DNA of 64,000 nt from JANYCO01 sp035535995. Lineage in GTDB: Bacteria > Bacteroidota > Bacteroidia > Cytophagales > Cytophagaceae. Under the pieces are notes generated by a model. It was not told the DNA's origin. It did no database searches and worked only from the letters and a program-made list of their open reading frames with translations. The stretch spans positions 29,943 through 93,942 of the forward strand of contig DATLOZ010000014.1 of the NCBI GenBank assembly GCA_035535995.1. The letters run 5' to 3'. Position numbers and translations under genes: made by a program. This document shows positions 52,821-61,189 of the stretch, in pieces (position 1 is the stretch's first letter; each line of letters begins with the position of its first letter).

Positions 52821-53576
52821 TCATTCTCCGTCCAACCATGAACGAAACCTGGGAGCACGCTCCCTGCTAACGTAAATTTCTTCCGTGACAGCAGGCGCCA
52901 GTTTGATTTTTAACTTTCCGTTAAAATGATTGAAAATATCGGTGATCGAATTTAAGCGTGCTATAAATTGGCGGTTAAGACGAAAAAATTCTTTTGGGTT
53001 CACCACCTTTTCCAGTTCTTCCAATGTAGAGTCGATCACATAGCGCTTGCCTTCGCCAGTAACCAGGAAGACTATTTTTTCTTCTGAATGAAAATACGCC
53101 ACTTCCTGTTCTTCCACCGAAATTAATTTATCCGAAAAATGAACCAGGAAACGTGTCTTATATGCAGTAGCCGGGTGTAGCATTCTGATCAGATCTTGCA
53201 AAGAACCTTCCTGAGAAGTACCTTTAAATTTTTTAAATTTACCAAGTGCCCGATCCAGGTGCTCAGTCTTTATGGGTTTCAAAAGATAATCAATGCTATT
53301 TACTTCAAATGCCTTCAGCGCATATTCATTGTAAGCTGTAGTGAAAATAACAGGGCAAGTGATCTGTACCTGGTGAAAGATCTCAAAACTTGAACCATCG
53401 GCAAGATGGATGTCCATCATAATTAAATCCGGAGCGGGATTTTTTTTCAGCCAACCTATGCTTTGTTCAATACTCTCTACCACTGCCAGGATATTAATCC
53501 CAGGATCGGCGGTCAGCATCATCTTTGATAAACGCTGCGCTGCGGGTATTTCATCTTCAACGATCAATACATTCAT
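52821..53576 (-). CDS. LytTR-type response regulator
   Basis: 251 residues. Receiver domain (1-120) with phospho-acceptor D55 in LIMMDIHLADG and a Lys in the LLKPIK motif at about 100. LytTR DNA-binding domain (about 140-245), with FLVHFSDKLISVEEQEVAYF, EKVVNPKEFFRLNRQFIARL and the closing ERAPRFRSWLDGE. LytTR regulators usually control exopolysaccharide or cell-wall genes. Its start overlaps the histidine kinase stop by 4 bases (ATGA), a classical operon pair. Confidence 0.95.
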   Translation of the reverse strand: MNVLIVEDEIPAAQRLSKMMLTADPGINILAVVESIEQSIGWLKKNPAPDLIMMDIHLADGSSFEIFHQVQITCPVIFTTAYNEYALKAFEVNSIDYLLKPIKTEHLDRALGKFKKFKGTSQEGSLQDLIRMLHPATAYKTRFLVHFSDKLISVEEQEVAYFHSEEKIVFLVTGEGKRYVIDSTLEELEKVVNPKEFFRLNRQFIARLNSITDIFNHFNGKLKIKLAPAVTEEIYVSRERAPRFRSWLDGE

Positions 53577-54622
53577 ATTTTTTCAGGTGTTACAAGTGGT
53601 ATGATCACAATAAATTCTTCTTCTGTATGTTGCACTTTCACAGTTTTCCCCGACAGAAACTCTACCCGTTTGCGAATGTTTTGTAAGCCTAAGCCAGTAG
53701 AAGGTTCCGGGGTTATTTTTTTATAAATCTTATTTTGAACCACGACCTCGTCTTCTTTGATTGTCAGTTTTACTATCAAAGGTCTTGTTTGCGAAAGACT
53801 GTTGTGTTTGATCGCATTTTCCAGCAGCATTTGTAATACAAGAGGCGGAATAAAAACTTCTTCTGTTGATGATCGTTCTTCCATCACTACTTCCAGCGCT
53901 TGCCCGAAACGAATATTTTGTAAGAAAACATAAGCCTTTACAAACTGCAGCTCGGTAGCAAGACTTACCATATTTTTATGTTGCGTATCAAGCACGTAAC
54001 GATAAAAATCAGAAAGTTTTTCTACAAATGTTTCTGCTAAAGCAGGATTTTCTGAAATGCTTGCGCTAAGTGTATTCAGGCTATTGAATAGAAAATGCGG
54101 ATTCACCTGTGTTTTCAGGGTCTCCAGTTGAGCGATAGCATTCTCTCCCCGCAGCAATTCTGCTTCGCGGTGCGCATGATCCCATCGCTTAAAGGAATAA
54201 AGCACTTCAAAAATTACCGATGTGCAAACAACAAGTATAAACATCGATTTAAAATGTGCTACATAATCCGTCCAGGAAAAGTGGGTTGTATTGTTAAAGA
54301 TCATTTTTACCACAATAGCTACGAGGATACTAAAGAAAGCCGTGAACAATACGATAAACATAAATTGTAATACCGAACGTTTCAATTGCTCCTGAGGCGC
54401 CGAATAACGCAGGCGCAAACGTTTTACAAAAAAACCGACAATAGACCATCCCAGGATTGTAAATGAAAAATACAGTACCACGTTTACCAAGTAGGCACGA
54501 AGGGAAAAAGGAGATTTGAAAGGATCCGGCAAAACCACACTAAGCACCAGGATTAGCCATAAACGTGCCTTCGGAGAAAGTACTCTTGTTTTTGGAACAG
54601 TATCTTGTACTCTTTTTTTCAT
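53573..54622 (-). CDS. LytS-like sensor histidine kinase
   Basis: 349 residues. Four membrane helices in the first 140 residues (about 22-35, 43-66, 83-106, 128-145), with no periplasmic sensor domain of note. His-kinase domain: phospho-acceptor H176 in NPHFLFNSLNTLSASISENP, then the ATPase with VLQMLLENAIKHNSLSQTRP and GLGLQNIRKRVEFLSG. This is the LytS/YehU type that pairs with LytTR regulators, as here with the gene directly downstream. Signal unknown. Confidence 0.95.
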   Translation of the reverse strand: MKKRVQDTVPKTRVLSPKARLWLILVLSVVLPDPFKSPFSLRAYLVNVVLYFSFTILGWSIVGFFVKRLRLRYSAPQEQLKRSVLQFMFIVLFTAFFSILVAIVVKMIFNNTTHFSWTDYVAHFKSMFILVVCTSVIFEVLYSFKRWDHAHREAELLRGENAIAQLETLKTQVNPHFLFNSLNTLSASISENPALAETFVEKLSDFYRYVLDTQHKNMVSLATELQFVKAYVFLQNIRFGQALEVVMEERSSTEEVFIPPLVLQMLLENAIKHNSLSQTRPLIVKLTIKEDEVVVQNKIYKKITPEPSTGLGLQNIRKRVEFLSGKTVKVQHTEEEFIVIIPLVTPEKI

Positions 54623-54824
54623 AGTGCAAAAGTAGCCTAAACGAGTGCTCTTCTCATTTTTTACTACCGAAGCATAGATTTTTTATACTGAAAGCTTACT
54701 TATGACCACTCAACCCGATCCGCCTAAAGATAGCAAGCTTTCTGCAATTTCATCTCAGTAGTTATTTTTTCCGTTTCGGTCAGTTTTCCTGCTTACCAGC
54801 CCTTCTATCCAGGATATTTGCGGT

Positions 54825-55406
54825 ATGTTATTCAATAAACAAATAAATTTATTTTCTGTGATCAATGCAACATGGCTGTTTTTCTTTCTCGCGTGGATCA
54901 TAGCAAGTATGGTTTTTCCCGGTCTTAAAACAAGGATAAAAAGCACGGGGAATTTTTATACTCACTGGCTACCCTTTGCATTGTTGGCTACGGCTACAGG
55001 TATTATTACAAGCGAAATATTTTATAGTTTAAATTTCGTCTTTTTACCTTCCTGTCCTCAGTTTGCCATTGCGGGTGAATTATTTTTTTTTCTTTCTCTT
55101 GGTTTTTCGTTTTGGGGAATACTTACCATAATTCTTAAAAATCCATATGGGTGCGAGGAATTTTGTTTTCTACAAACCGGCCCCTACCGGTATTTTCGTC
55201 ATCCGGTTTACACATCCGTACTTATTAGTTTTCTAAGTGTATTTATAATCCGGTTTTCCGCGGCGGCATTGCTGGGAATGTTCATTGCTGGTTTTCTCTG
55301 TATAAAAAATATCAAAGCGGAAGAGCGTGAAATGGTACGCATATTTGGAACGCGCTATCTTCATTACATGACACGCTCCTGGTCTTTATTCCCTTTTATT
55401 TATTAA
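54825..55406 (+). CDS. Isoprenylcysteine carboxyl methyltransferase-like membrane protein
   Basis: 193 residues with 4-5 membrane helices. The ICMT-type motif is TGPYRYFRHPVYTSVLISFL at about 123-142, followed by KAEEREMVRIFGTRYLHYMT, the second half of the SAM pocket. Bacterial members methylate unknown isoprenoid or lipid substrates or act as phospholipid methyltransferases. It is followed after 12 bp by an Omp85-like barrel protein, so the two are probably one transcript. Confidence 0.85.
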   Translation: MLFNKQINLFSVINATWLFFFLAWIIASMVFPGLKTRIKSTGNFYTHWLPFALLATATGIITSEIFYSLNFVFLPSCPQFAIAGELFFFLSLGFSFWGILTIILKNPYGCEEFCFLQTGPYRYFRHPVYTSVLISFLSVFIIRFSAAALLGMFIAGFLCIKNIKAEEREMVRIFGTRYLHYMTRSWSLFPFIY

Positions 55407-55418
55407 AAAATATTGCGT

Positions 55419-56534
55419 ATGAAACTTAAACTTTCTTTTATTATTCTTTTGAATCTTATAACTCTGTTTAGCCTGGCACAAGATACCGTAGCTATTTTTG
55501 CCAGTAAAAAAGATACAGGGCGCTATCAACGAAAAACCATTGCTTTCCCTGTACTGGCAAGTGCTCCGGAAACCAGCCTTCAACTAGGTGCTATGGTTAC
55601 ACACTTCTTTAAGCTTGGCAATCATCATCACATTACCCGCACTTCCTATGTACAGGCGATCGGTTCTTTTACCTTGAAAAAGCAATTTCAGGCAAGTATC
55701 AATCATCATATATTTTTTGATCGCGAAAAATACGTTTCTACCGGTAATTATACCTTCAGTCGTTTCCCTGAAAATTTTTATGGCGTAGGAAACGAGTCAC
55801 CGAAAGATTCGCAGGAAACCGTTTCTTATTATTCTATCAATATTTCCGAACGACTGCTCCGCAGGGTATACCGAAAATTATTTATCGGTGTTCAATACTC
55901 TTTTGTGCGCTTGTTTGATGTGCGTTTTGAAGCCCCCGACCGTTTTACCTCACAAACCATCTACGGTAAAAACGGCGGCAATGTATCGGGCCTGGGGCCT
56001 TCCATTATATGGGACAACAGAAGCTCTGTGTTGAATTCTTTCTCCGGTGCCTATATTGAGCTTTCTGCTTACTTCAACGACCGGAGCCTGGGAAGCGATT
56101 TTAATTTTGAGAGTTATATTCTGGATGTGCGTAAGTATTATTCTTTACGTAATAAAAAAGGGGTAGTGGCTTTACAGGCATATGGAACTTTTCATACAGG
56201 TCATACACCTTTCCGCCAGCTTAGCATGCTTGGTGGAAGCTCTATCATGCGGGGTTACTATGCCGGCCGATACCGCGATAATGACCTGGTAGCATTTCAG
56301 GCAGAATACCGCTCTCCACTTGTGTACAAAGAAAAATGGGGGTTTGTAGTGTTCGCCGCAGCAGGGCAGGTAAGCCCTTCGCCGGATAAAATGAACCTGA
56401 ATATGTTTAAACCAACGTATGGAGGAGGCTTGAGAAGAGTACTCAATAAAAAAGAAAATCTAAACTTACGGATTGATGTTGCTTTTGGCAATAATACCTC
56501 AGCAGTTTACTTAAACATTGCAGAAGCATTTTAA
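55419..56534 (+). CDS. Omp85/BamA-like outer-membrane beta-barrel protein
   Basis: 371 residues from the ATG at 55419, chosen because a cleaner signal peptide follows (MKLKLSFIILLNLITLFSLA, then Q); a TTG 6 bp upstream is less likely. The mature part lacks POTRA domains and is a C-terminal barrel: LGGSSIMRGYYAGRYRDNDL (RGY motif, about 270-289), ALVAFQAEYRSPL-type strands, and a final strand ending YLNIAEAF with terminal Phe. This resembles the short BamA/TamA-like barrel proteins of Bacteroidota, whose function is unclear; a role in outer-membrane secretion is inferred. Confidence 0.85.
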   Translation: MKLKLSFIILLNLITLFSLAQDTVAIFASKKDTGRYQRKTIAFPVLASAPETSLQLGAMVTHFFKLGNHHHITRTSYVQAIGSFTLKKQFQASINHHIFFDREKYVSTGNYTFSRFPENFYGVGNESPKDSQETVSYYSINISERLLRRVYRKLFIGVQYSFVRLFDVRFEAPDRFTSQTIYGKNGGNVSGLGPSIIWDNRSSVLNSFSGAYIELSAYFNDRSLGSDFNFESYILDVRKYYSLRNKKGVVALQAYGTFHTGHTPFRQLSMLGGSSIMRGYYAGRYRDNDLVAFQAEYRSPLVYKEKWGFVVFAAAGQVSPSPDKMNLNMFKPTYGGGLRRVLNKKENLNLRIDVAFGNNTSAVYLNIAEAF

Positions 56535-56716
56535 GAATGACTATGAAAACCATTTCTAAAAAAAAGATTGTTCCTTTCGAAATACCAACTCCTCTGCCTG
56601 CCGATAAAAGTAAAAGCAAAACAATAAGACCCCGCATAAGAAATATTTCTTTACTACCTGGAGATAATTTGTTCGATTTTATATTCCCTGTGTTATAAAA
56701 AATAGTGAGCTGCAAA

Positions 56717-56751
56717 ACAAAAACACCTATAAGAAAATTTCTCATAGGTGT
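56717..56751 (-). terminator. Terminator of the EF-hand lipoprotein gene
   Basis: ACACCTAT (56723-56730) pairs with ATAGGTGT (56744-56751), extended inward by AGAAA/TTTCT; on the minus strand a T-rich run follows. It lies 20 bases past the stop. Confidence 0.8.
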
Positions 56752-56771
56752 ATCACAAACATAAACTAACT

Positions 56772-57143
56772 TTACTTTCCTTCTGAAGGTTGGGTAGATT
56801 GGGGAGGAGGTAGAGGTTGTTGTTTTGGACAGGCCGCTTTCATTTCATCCAGCGTGATAAAGCCATCCTTGTTGGCATCGATCTTATCAAAATTATCGAG
56901 CAATGGACCCTTGGCTTCCGCTTTAGAAATTTTGCCATCTTTGTCTTGATCCAGATCGGCAATCACTTTTTCAGGTGGAGGCGGTGGATTAGTGCAATTT
57001 CCTTTGTTTCCGTTTGTTCCCGTGCTGGCGGTAAGCTCAGAAGTAGAGCTGGAATAGTTGGGAGAAACTTCTTCTTTATCTTTTTTGCAAGCACTGAGCA
57101 AAATGGCACTAGCCGCTGCCCATAGGATCAACTGTTTTTTCAT
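56772..57143 (-). CDS. EF-hand lipoprotein
   Basis: 123 residues with a lipoprotein signal (AASAILLSACKKDKEE, Cys at about 19). Two EF-hand loops are evident: DQDKDGKISKAE and DANKDGFITLDE, each with Asp at 1, 3 and 5, Gly at 6 and Glu at 12, so both should bind Ca2+. The flanks are low complexity (Ser/Thr before, Pro/Gln after). Likely a Ca2+-responsive envelope protein; the target is unknown. Single-gene unit with its own terminator. Confidence 0.9.
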   Translation of the reverse strand: MKKQLILWAAASAILLSACKKDKEEVSPNYSSSTSELTASTGTNGNKGNCTNPPPPPEKVIADLDQDKDGKISKAEAKGPLLDNFDKIDANKDGFITLDEMKAACPKQQPLPPPQSTQPSEGK

Positions 57144-57215
57144 ACGTTCTTTTTTTATTAAGTGAACTTATATGAATGAAACGTGTAGACACCGGAACAC
57201 CCTACTCCAAATTTT

Positions 57216-57481
57216 AAATTATGAGTTATGAAGGTTGAATTAATTTATTTGGAATTACCCTCTTAACTATTAATACTTATTTGAGATGCCGGATGCCAGA
57301 TACCGGGTAAATGCGAGAGTATTTTAATGACATTGTCTTTTAGCTTATTTGTAAAAACAGAGTTGTTTTTATCTAAACTATCTGGTATCTGGTATTTTGC
57401 ATCCATTATTAATCTTAATACTTAAAAGGGGAATTCTAATTTATTTTTTCATTCATAATTCATAACTCAACATTTATAATT
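57216..57481. repeat. Family B hairpin interrupted by MITE-2
   Basis: Left arm 57216-57241 (AAATTATGAGTTATGAAGGT, TGAATT) and right arm 57451-57481 (ATTCATAATTCATAACTCAA, CATTTATAATT) are family B units head to head. The MITE-2 copy at 57251-57436 sits between them, so the hairpin is older than the insertion. The full gap 57144-57521 holds only these elements. Confidence 0.8.
57251..57436. mobile_element. MITE-2 copy 2, 186 bp with 10-bp target duplication
   Basis: Inverted relative to the copy at 41201. Ends GGAATTACCCTCTTAACT at the left, complement of GAATTCCCCTTTTAAG at the right; the two ends match at about 70 percent over 38 bp. TAATTTATTT flanks both sides (57241-57250 and 57437-57446). 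Inside are family A units (GATGCCG, GATGCCA and the complement ATCTGGT, ATCTGGT). Different target duplications in the two copies show independent insertion. Confidence 0.9.
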
Positions 57482-57521
57482 AACGAAAATTATCTATCTT
57501 TTATAAAACAATTATACTACT

Positions 57522-57974
57522 ATGAAAATAGCTATAGCCTCCGATCATGCAGGGTTTGCATATAAAACAATAATACTTAAAGATCTTATAGAAGCAGGAT
57601 ACGATGTACTCGACTTAGGTACTCATACTGAATCACCCAGCGATTATCCGGATCATGCTGCAACGATGGCACATACTCTCCTGGAAGGTAAAGTAGAAAG
57701 AGGAATTTTGATCTGTGGTAGTTCGGTAGGCGTAAGCATCGCCGCCAATAAATTCAAAGGGATTCGTGCAGGCGTATGCCACGATACGTATTCCGCGCAT
57801 CAATCAGTGGAGCACGATGATGTGAATGTGTTATGTTTTGGACAAAGAATTATTGGGATAGAATTAGCCAAGGAGATTGTCATTGCCTTTCTGAAAGCCC
57901 GCTTTAGCAATGCTCCGAGGCATATTGTCCGTCTCAAAAAAATAGCGATGCTGGAAGAACAAAACATGAAATAG
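57522..57974 (+). CDS. rpiB: Ribose-5-phosphate isomerase B
   Basis: 150 residues, standard RpiB length. IAIASDHAGFAYKTIILKDL opens the Rossmann-like fold; SDYPDHAATMAHTLLEGKVE, then the catalytic Cys in LICGSSVGVSIAANKFKGIR, AGVC, and NVLCFGQRIIGIELAKEIVI. It interconverts ribose-5- and ribulose-5-phosphate in the pentose phosphate pathway. Single-gene unit with a strong bidirectional terminator. Confidence 0.96.
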   Translation: MKIAIASDHAGFAYKTIILKDLIEAGYDVLDLGTHTESPSDYPDHAATMAHTLLEGKVERGILICGSSVGVSIAANKFKGIRAGVCHDTYSAHQSVEHDDVNVLCFGQRIIGIELAKEIVIAFLKARFSNAPRHIVRLKKIAMLEEQNMK

Positions 57975-57986
57975 ATTGGAGTAAAA

Positions 57987-58028
57987 AAAATGGCCTGCCT
58001 CAAATCAATTTTTGAAGCAGGCCATTTT
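57987..58028. terminator. Bidirectional terminator between rpiB and the GH71/99-like gene
   Basis: An 18-bp stem with one mismatch (57987-58004 with 58011-58028; AAAATGGCCTGC core) flanked by A and T runs. Confidence 0.9.
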
Positions 58029-58044
58029 CTTTTTTTTGTAAAGA

Positions 58045-59238
58045 CTATATCGTTGCTATAAGCGAACGCGCCTTGTCCATTTGCAGTGAAACAATATAAT
58101 AAAACACCTGATCCAGTACCTGGTTTTCATATTGCTTTCCCTTGTATTGTTTTCGTTTCTGATAAAGTTGTACGCAAAGAGCCAAATCATCTGTGGTGTA
58201 TTGCACTCCAAGAAATTGTTGCACGATCTGCAGGCGCTGGTAGCCAAGCTCTACAGAAGGTTCAATGTTTGTGCCTTCGCCCCAGTCATTCCAGGTAGGA
58301 ATTTGTAAGAGTGTAGGATTTTTTGTTTTCGCATAATTCAAAGCTTCTCTAAAGTTGTCGCCATTCCGTGGATCTGCATTATTACTAGTGCTGGGGACAG
58401 TTTCAAAACCTGGCATAGCTCCGGCAATACAAAGACTATAATTAGCAAGGCATTGATCCAGTTCATAGTTTGTAGCGGAAGATTGACCAGTCCATGCCAT
58501 TGTTCCATCTACCGAAGCTTTGAAAACAGCATCCTGCGGTTTCCAGAATACTGATACAAAAGAAACATCTTGTTGGATCACCGAGCGCCATTGAGTACCG
58601 GTAAGATTGGCAGAAGGACCAAAGATCATAAACAATGGTTTTCCATTTACCATAAGATAGTTAGATCTGTTGAAAATATTTTTCTTCAAATAATTTACAT
58701 TGTTTGTTAAATAATAAGTTAAAGGGTGAACCCCCTGGTCTGCGTTATAGACAGCGGTAAGTATATTGTCTTCATATACCACTGCATATTTTAAACCTAC
58801 CTTATCTGCCATGTCCATGGCAGCGGTAGTTCTTTTAAAATCAAAAGGATAATCATATAACTGCATTTCTGAATAATAATCGATAAAAATTCCATCGATG
58901 CCACTTAGTTTCATACATAAAAGAGCGTATTCCATATAAGCAGGATCATTACTATCATACAAATCGATGAGAGGATAATAGACCATCGGAATATCACGTT
59001 TGCCCGGACTCACAAAATTGTCTGCATTATTTCCCCAGTGAGTCCAGCTTCCTGAATATTCCTTGCTGCCAAACCAAGGCATATAGTGGGCAAAAGTGGG
59101 AAGCGAATTGGTTTTAGTAACGCTTTGAGGCTGGTAGACGGTAACATCATATGTTGGCAACATATGAGTTTTTTCGTGTTTACAGGCAAATACCAGAAAG
59201 ACTAAGCAAGTCAGCAATAAAATTTTTGTATGCTTCAT
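58045..59238 (-). CDS. GH71/GH99-like lipoprotein
   Basis: 397 residues with a lipoprotein signal (LTCLVFLVFACKHEK, Cys at about 19). The body matches the glycoside hydrolase family 71/99-like TIM-barrel group: PTFAHYMPWFGSKEYSGSWT, HWG, then MEYALLCMKLSGIDGIFIDY, YSEMQLYDYPFD and LLQIPTWNDWGEGTNIEPSV, the last supplying an acidic residue pair (NDWGEG) characteristic of endo-mannosidase-like GH99. It probably acts on mannan or alpha-glucan at the cell surface. The domain extends nearly to the C-terminus. Convergent with rpiB. Confidence 0.85.
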   Translation of the reverse strand: MKHTKILLLTCLVFLVFACKHEKTHMLPTYDVTVYQPQSVTKTNSLPTFAHYMPWFGSKEYSGSWTHWGNNADNFVSPGKRDIPMVYYPLIDLYDSNDPAYMEYALLCMKLSGIDGIFIDYYSEMQLYDYPFDFKRTTAAMDMADKVGLKYAVVYEDNILTAVYNADQGVHPLTYYLTNNVNYLKKNIFNRSNYLMVNGKPLFMIFGPSANLTGTQWRSVIQQDVSFVSVFWKPQDAVFKASVDGTMAWTGQSSATNYELDQCLANYSLCIAGAMPGFETVPSTSNNADPRNGDNFREALNYAKTKNPTLLQIPTWNDWGEGTNIEPSVELGYQRLQIVQQFLGVQYTTDDLALCVQLYQKRKQYKGKQYENQVLDQVFYYIVSLQMDKARSLIATI

Positions 59239-59377
59239 GAATCAGTTTGTGAATTTCAACAGTACTAATGGACTACGAATGATGAACGATTTAAGTTTCA
59301 AAATATTGTCCAAAATACACTTTAAATTTCACTTTTTCCAGAAAAAAAGCGGGGAAGTAATAAAAAAGTAGAGATTA

Positions 59378-60169
59378 TTATTTTTTTAATACTGTTCCTT
59401 GCACGGCTTGTTCATTGATGATCTTTTTCAGATCGTCTGCATGACAAATTCTTACCGTAGTCACACCCGCCTGGATGGCGTCAAAAGAGTTATCCAGCTT
59501 GGGAATCATCCCTTTGGAAATAATTCCTTTTTCTTTGAGGTCCAAATATTTGGAAGGTGTGATCTCTGCAATCACGGAATTTTTATCTTCAAAATTTTCG
59601 AGTACTCCTTTTAATTCAAAACAATAGATCAAGTGTACTTCAAATATTTTAGACAAAGCTACTGATGTAACGGAAGCCATTGTATCTGCATTTACGTTAA
59701 GCATATTGCCTTGTCCGTCGTGAGAGAGAGGAGCAATGATAGGATACAGACCAGCGTTGATAAGGGTTGCAAGGGTTTGTGCTTCTACATTTTCTACATC
59801 GCCCACGAAGCCATAATCAATACCATTTTTTACAGGACGTTTGGAGGATTTGATAATATTGGCATCGGCGCCGGTAAGACCGATTGCATTACAGTTTCTG
59901 GCCTGCAGCGCAGCTACTACTCTTTTATTGATAAGTCCGCCGTATACCATGGTTACGATCTTCAAGGTTTCCGCATCGGTAATTCTTCTACCGTCTACCA
60001 TTTTTGCTTCGATGCCCAGGCCTGCGCTGATGTCGGTAGCTACCTTTCCTCCGCCGTGAATAAGAATTTTTTTGGCTTGAAGAGAAGCATAGTCATTGAG
60101 AAACTTGCTAAGTGCTTCCTCATTGTCAATGATGTTGCCACCGATCTTGATTACGTATAGTTTTTCCAT
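59378..60169 (-). CDS. argB: Acetylglutamate kinase
   Basis: 263 residues. Amino acid kinase family: VIKIGGNIIDNEEALSKFLN, KKILIHGGGKVATDISAGLG, then IGLTGADANIIKSSKRPVKN and LNVNADTMASVTSVALSKIF. The ATP-binding end has EKGIISKGMIPKLDNSFDAI. It phosphorylates N-acyl-glutamate, second step of arginine synthesis. In this operon it pairs with an argF' gene, so the substrate may be N-succinyl- rather than N-acetylglutamate. It is the last gene of argC-argD-argF'-argB; a family E repeat separates it from argF'. Confidence 0.95.
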   Translation of the reverse strand: MEKLYVIKIGGNIIDNEEALSKFLNDYASLQAKKILIHGGGKVATDISAGLGIEAKMVDGRRITDAETLKIVTMVYGGLINKRVVAALQARNCNAIGLTGADANIIKSSKRPVKNGIDYGFVGDVENVEAQTLATLINAGLYPIIAPLSHDGQGNMLNVNADTMASVTSVALSKIFEVHLIYCFELKGVLENFEDKNSVIAEITPSKYLDLKEKGIISKGMIPKLDNSFDAIQAGVTTVRICHADDLKKIINEQAVQGTVLKK

Positions 60170-60179
60170 TTTGAATTAA

Positions 60180-60230
60180 AACACAAAGACACGAAGGCAC
60201 AAAGTTCTTCGTGTCTTTATGCTTCGTGTT
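60180..60230. repeat. Family E inverted repeat of 8-nt units (ACACRAAG)
   Basis: ACACAAAG, ACACGAAG, GCACAAAG, a short turn, then the complement units TTCGTGTCTTTATG and CTTCGTGTT. It fills nearly all of the 65-bp argB/argF' gap. Confidence 0.75.
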
Positions 60231-60234
60231 ATTA

Positions 60235-61185
60235 TTAGAAGTTTGATTCCAGAATTCTTTTGAGCACCGCTTGCGCACTCCACAAACGATTTCCTGCCTC
60301 CTGCACAACCAGCGAGTTCGGACCATCCAAAATTTCGTCCGCAAGCTCAATGCCACGACGTACCGGTAAGCAGTGCATTACTTTCGCATTGTTAGTGACC
60401 TTCAATTTTTCATTGGTGATCATCCAGTGGCTGTCCATGGAAAGAACTTTCCCGTAATCTTCATAAGACGACCAGTTTTTTACATAGATATAATCCGCAC
60501 CTTCCAGGGCTTTGTCCTGGTTGTATTCGATCTTTGCTTTACCACTGAATTCTTTGGCCAGTTCGTATCCTTTGGGATGAGTGATGGTGAAATCCACATC
60601 GTAAGCGTTCATCCATTCTGCAAACGAGTTTGGCACAGCTTGTGGCAATGCTTTGATATGCGGCGCCCAAGTCAGTACAACTTTGGGACGTGCCGTTTTT
60701 TTAGTTTCTTCTATTGTAAGTACATCGGCGAAAGATTGTAATGGGTGAAGTTTAGAACTTTCCAAACTGATGATCGGTACGCCGGAATATTTGATAAATT
60801 TTTTAAAGAAATCTCCCGAATAATCATCATCGCGGTCGATTAGTTTTGGGAAGGAACGAACGCCAATGATATCACAGTACTGGCCCATCACCGCTGCAGC
60901 TTCTTTGATGTGCTCTACTGTATTTTGATTCATCACAATACCATCTTCCGTTTCCAGCGCCCAACCCTCTTTGTCCATGTTCATGACCATTACGTTCATG
61001 CCCAGGTTCAGCGCGGCTTTCTGGGTACTCAGGCGTGTACGAAGACTTGGATTAAGAAAGATCAAACCCAGTGTTTTGTTGGTGCCAAGCGTTTTGTGCG
61101 CGTAAGGATTTTTTTTGATCTCTAAAGCCTCTTTAATAAAAGCGTTTAGATCGGTTACGTCTTTTACGGTTGTAAAATTTCTCAT
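60235..61185 (-). CDS. argF': N-acyl-L-ornithine carbamoyltransferase (argF')
   Basis: 316 residues. The carbamoyl-phosphate motif is FLNPSLRTRLSTQKAALNLG at about 44-63 (SxRTR form found in argF' rather than STRT), then CDIIGVRSFPKL, HPLQSFADVLTIEETKKTAR, PKVVLTWAPHIKALPQAVPN and MHCLPVRRGIELADE. It carbamoylates N-acetyl- or N-succinylornithine. Residue 90, the switch position between the two substrates in characterised enzymes, is Val (TVEHIKEA) in place of Pro or Glu. The leader, only 4 bases before the ATG, is a family D repeat arm. Confidence 0.93.
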   Translation of the reverse strand: MRNFTTVKDVTDLNAFIKEALEIKKNPYAHKTLGTNKTLGLIFLNPSLRTRLSTQKAALNLGMNVMVMNMDKEGWALETEDGIVMNQNTVEHIKEAAAVMGQYCDIIGVRSFPKLIDRDDDYSGDFFKKFIKYSGVPIISLESSKLHPLQSFADVLTIEETKKTARPKVVLTWAPHIKALPQAVPNSFAEWMNAYDVDFTITHPKGYELAKEFSGKAKIEYNQDKALEGADYIYVKNWSSYEDYGKVLSMDSHWMITNEKLKVTNNAKVMHCLPVRRGIELADEILDGPNSLVVQEAGNRLWSAQAVLKRILESNF

Positions 61186-61189
61186 CGTT

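Noticed and set aside
41201..57436. CRISPR array from the repeated GATRCCR-type units
   Set aside because: Units are directly adjacent without spacers and run in both orientations; no cas genes are present.
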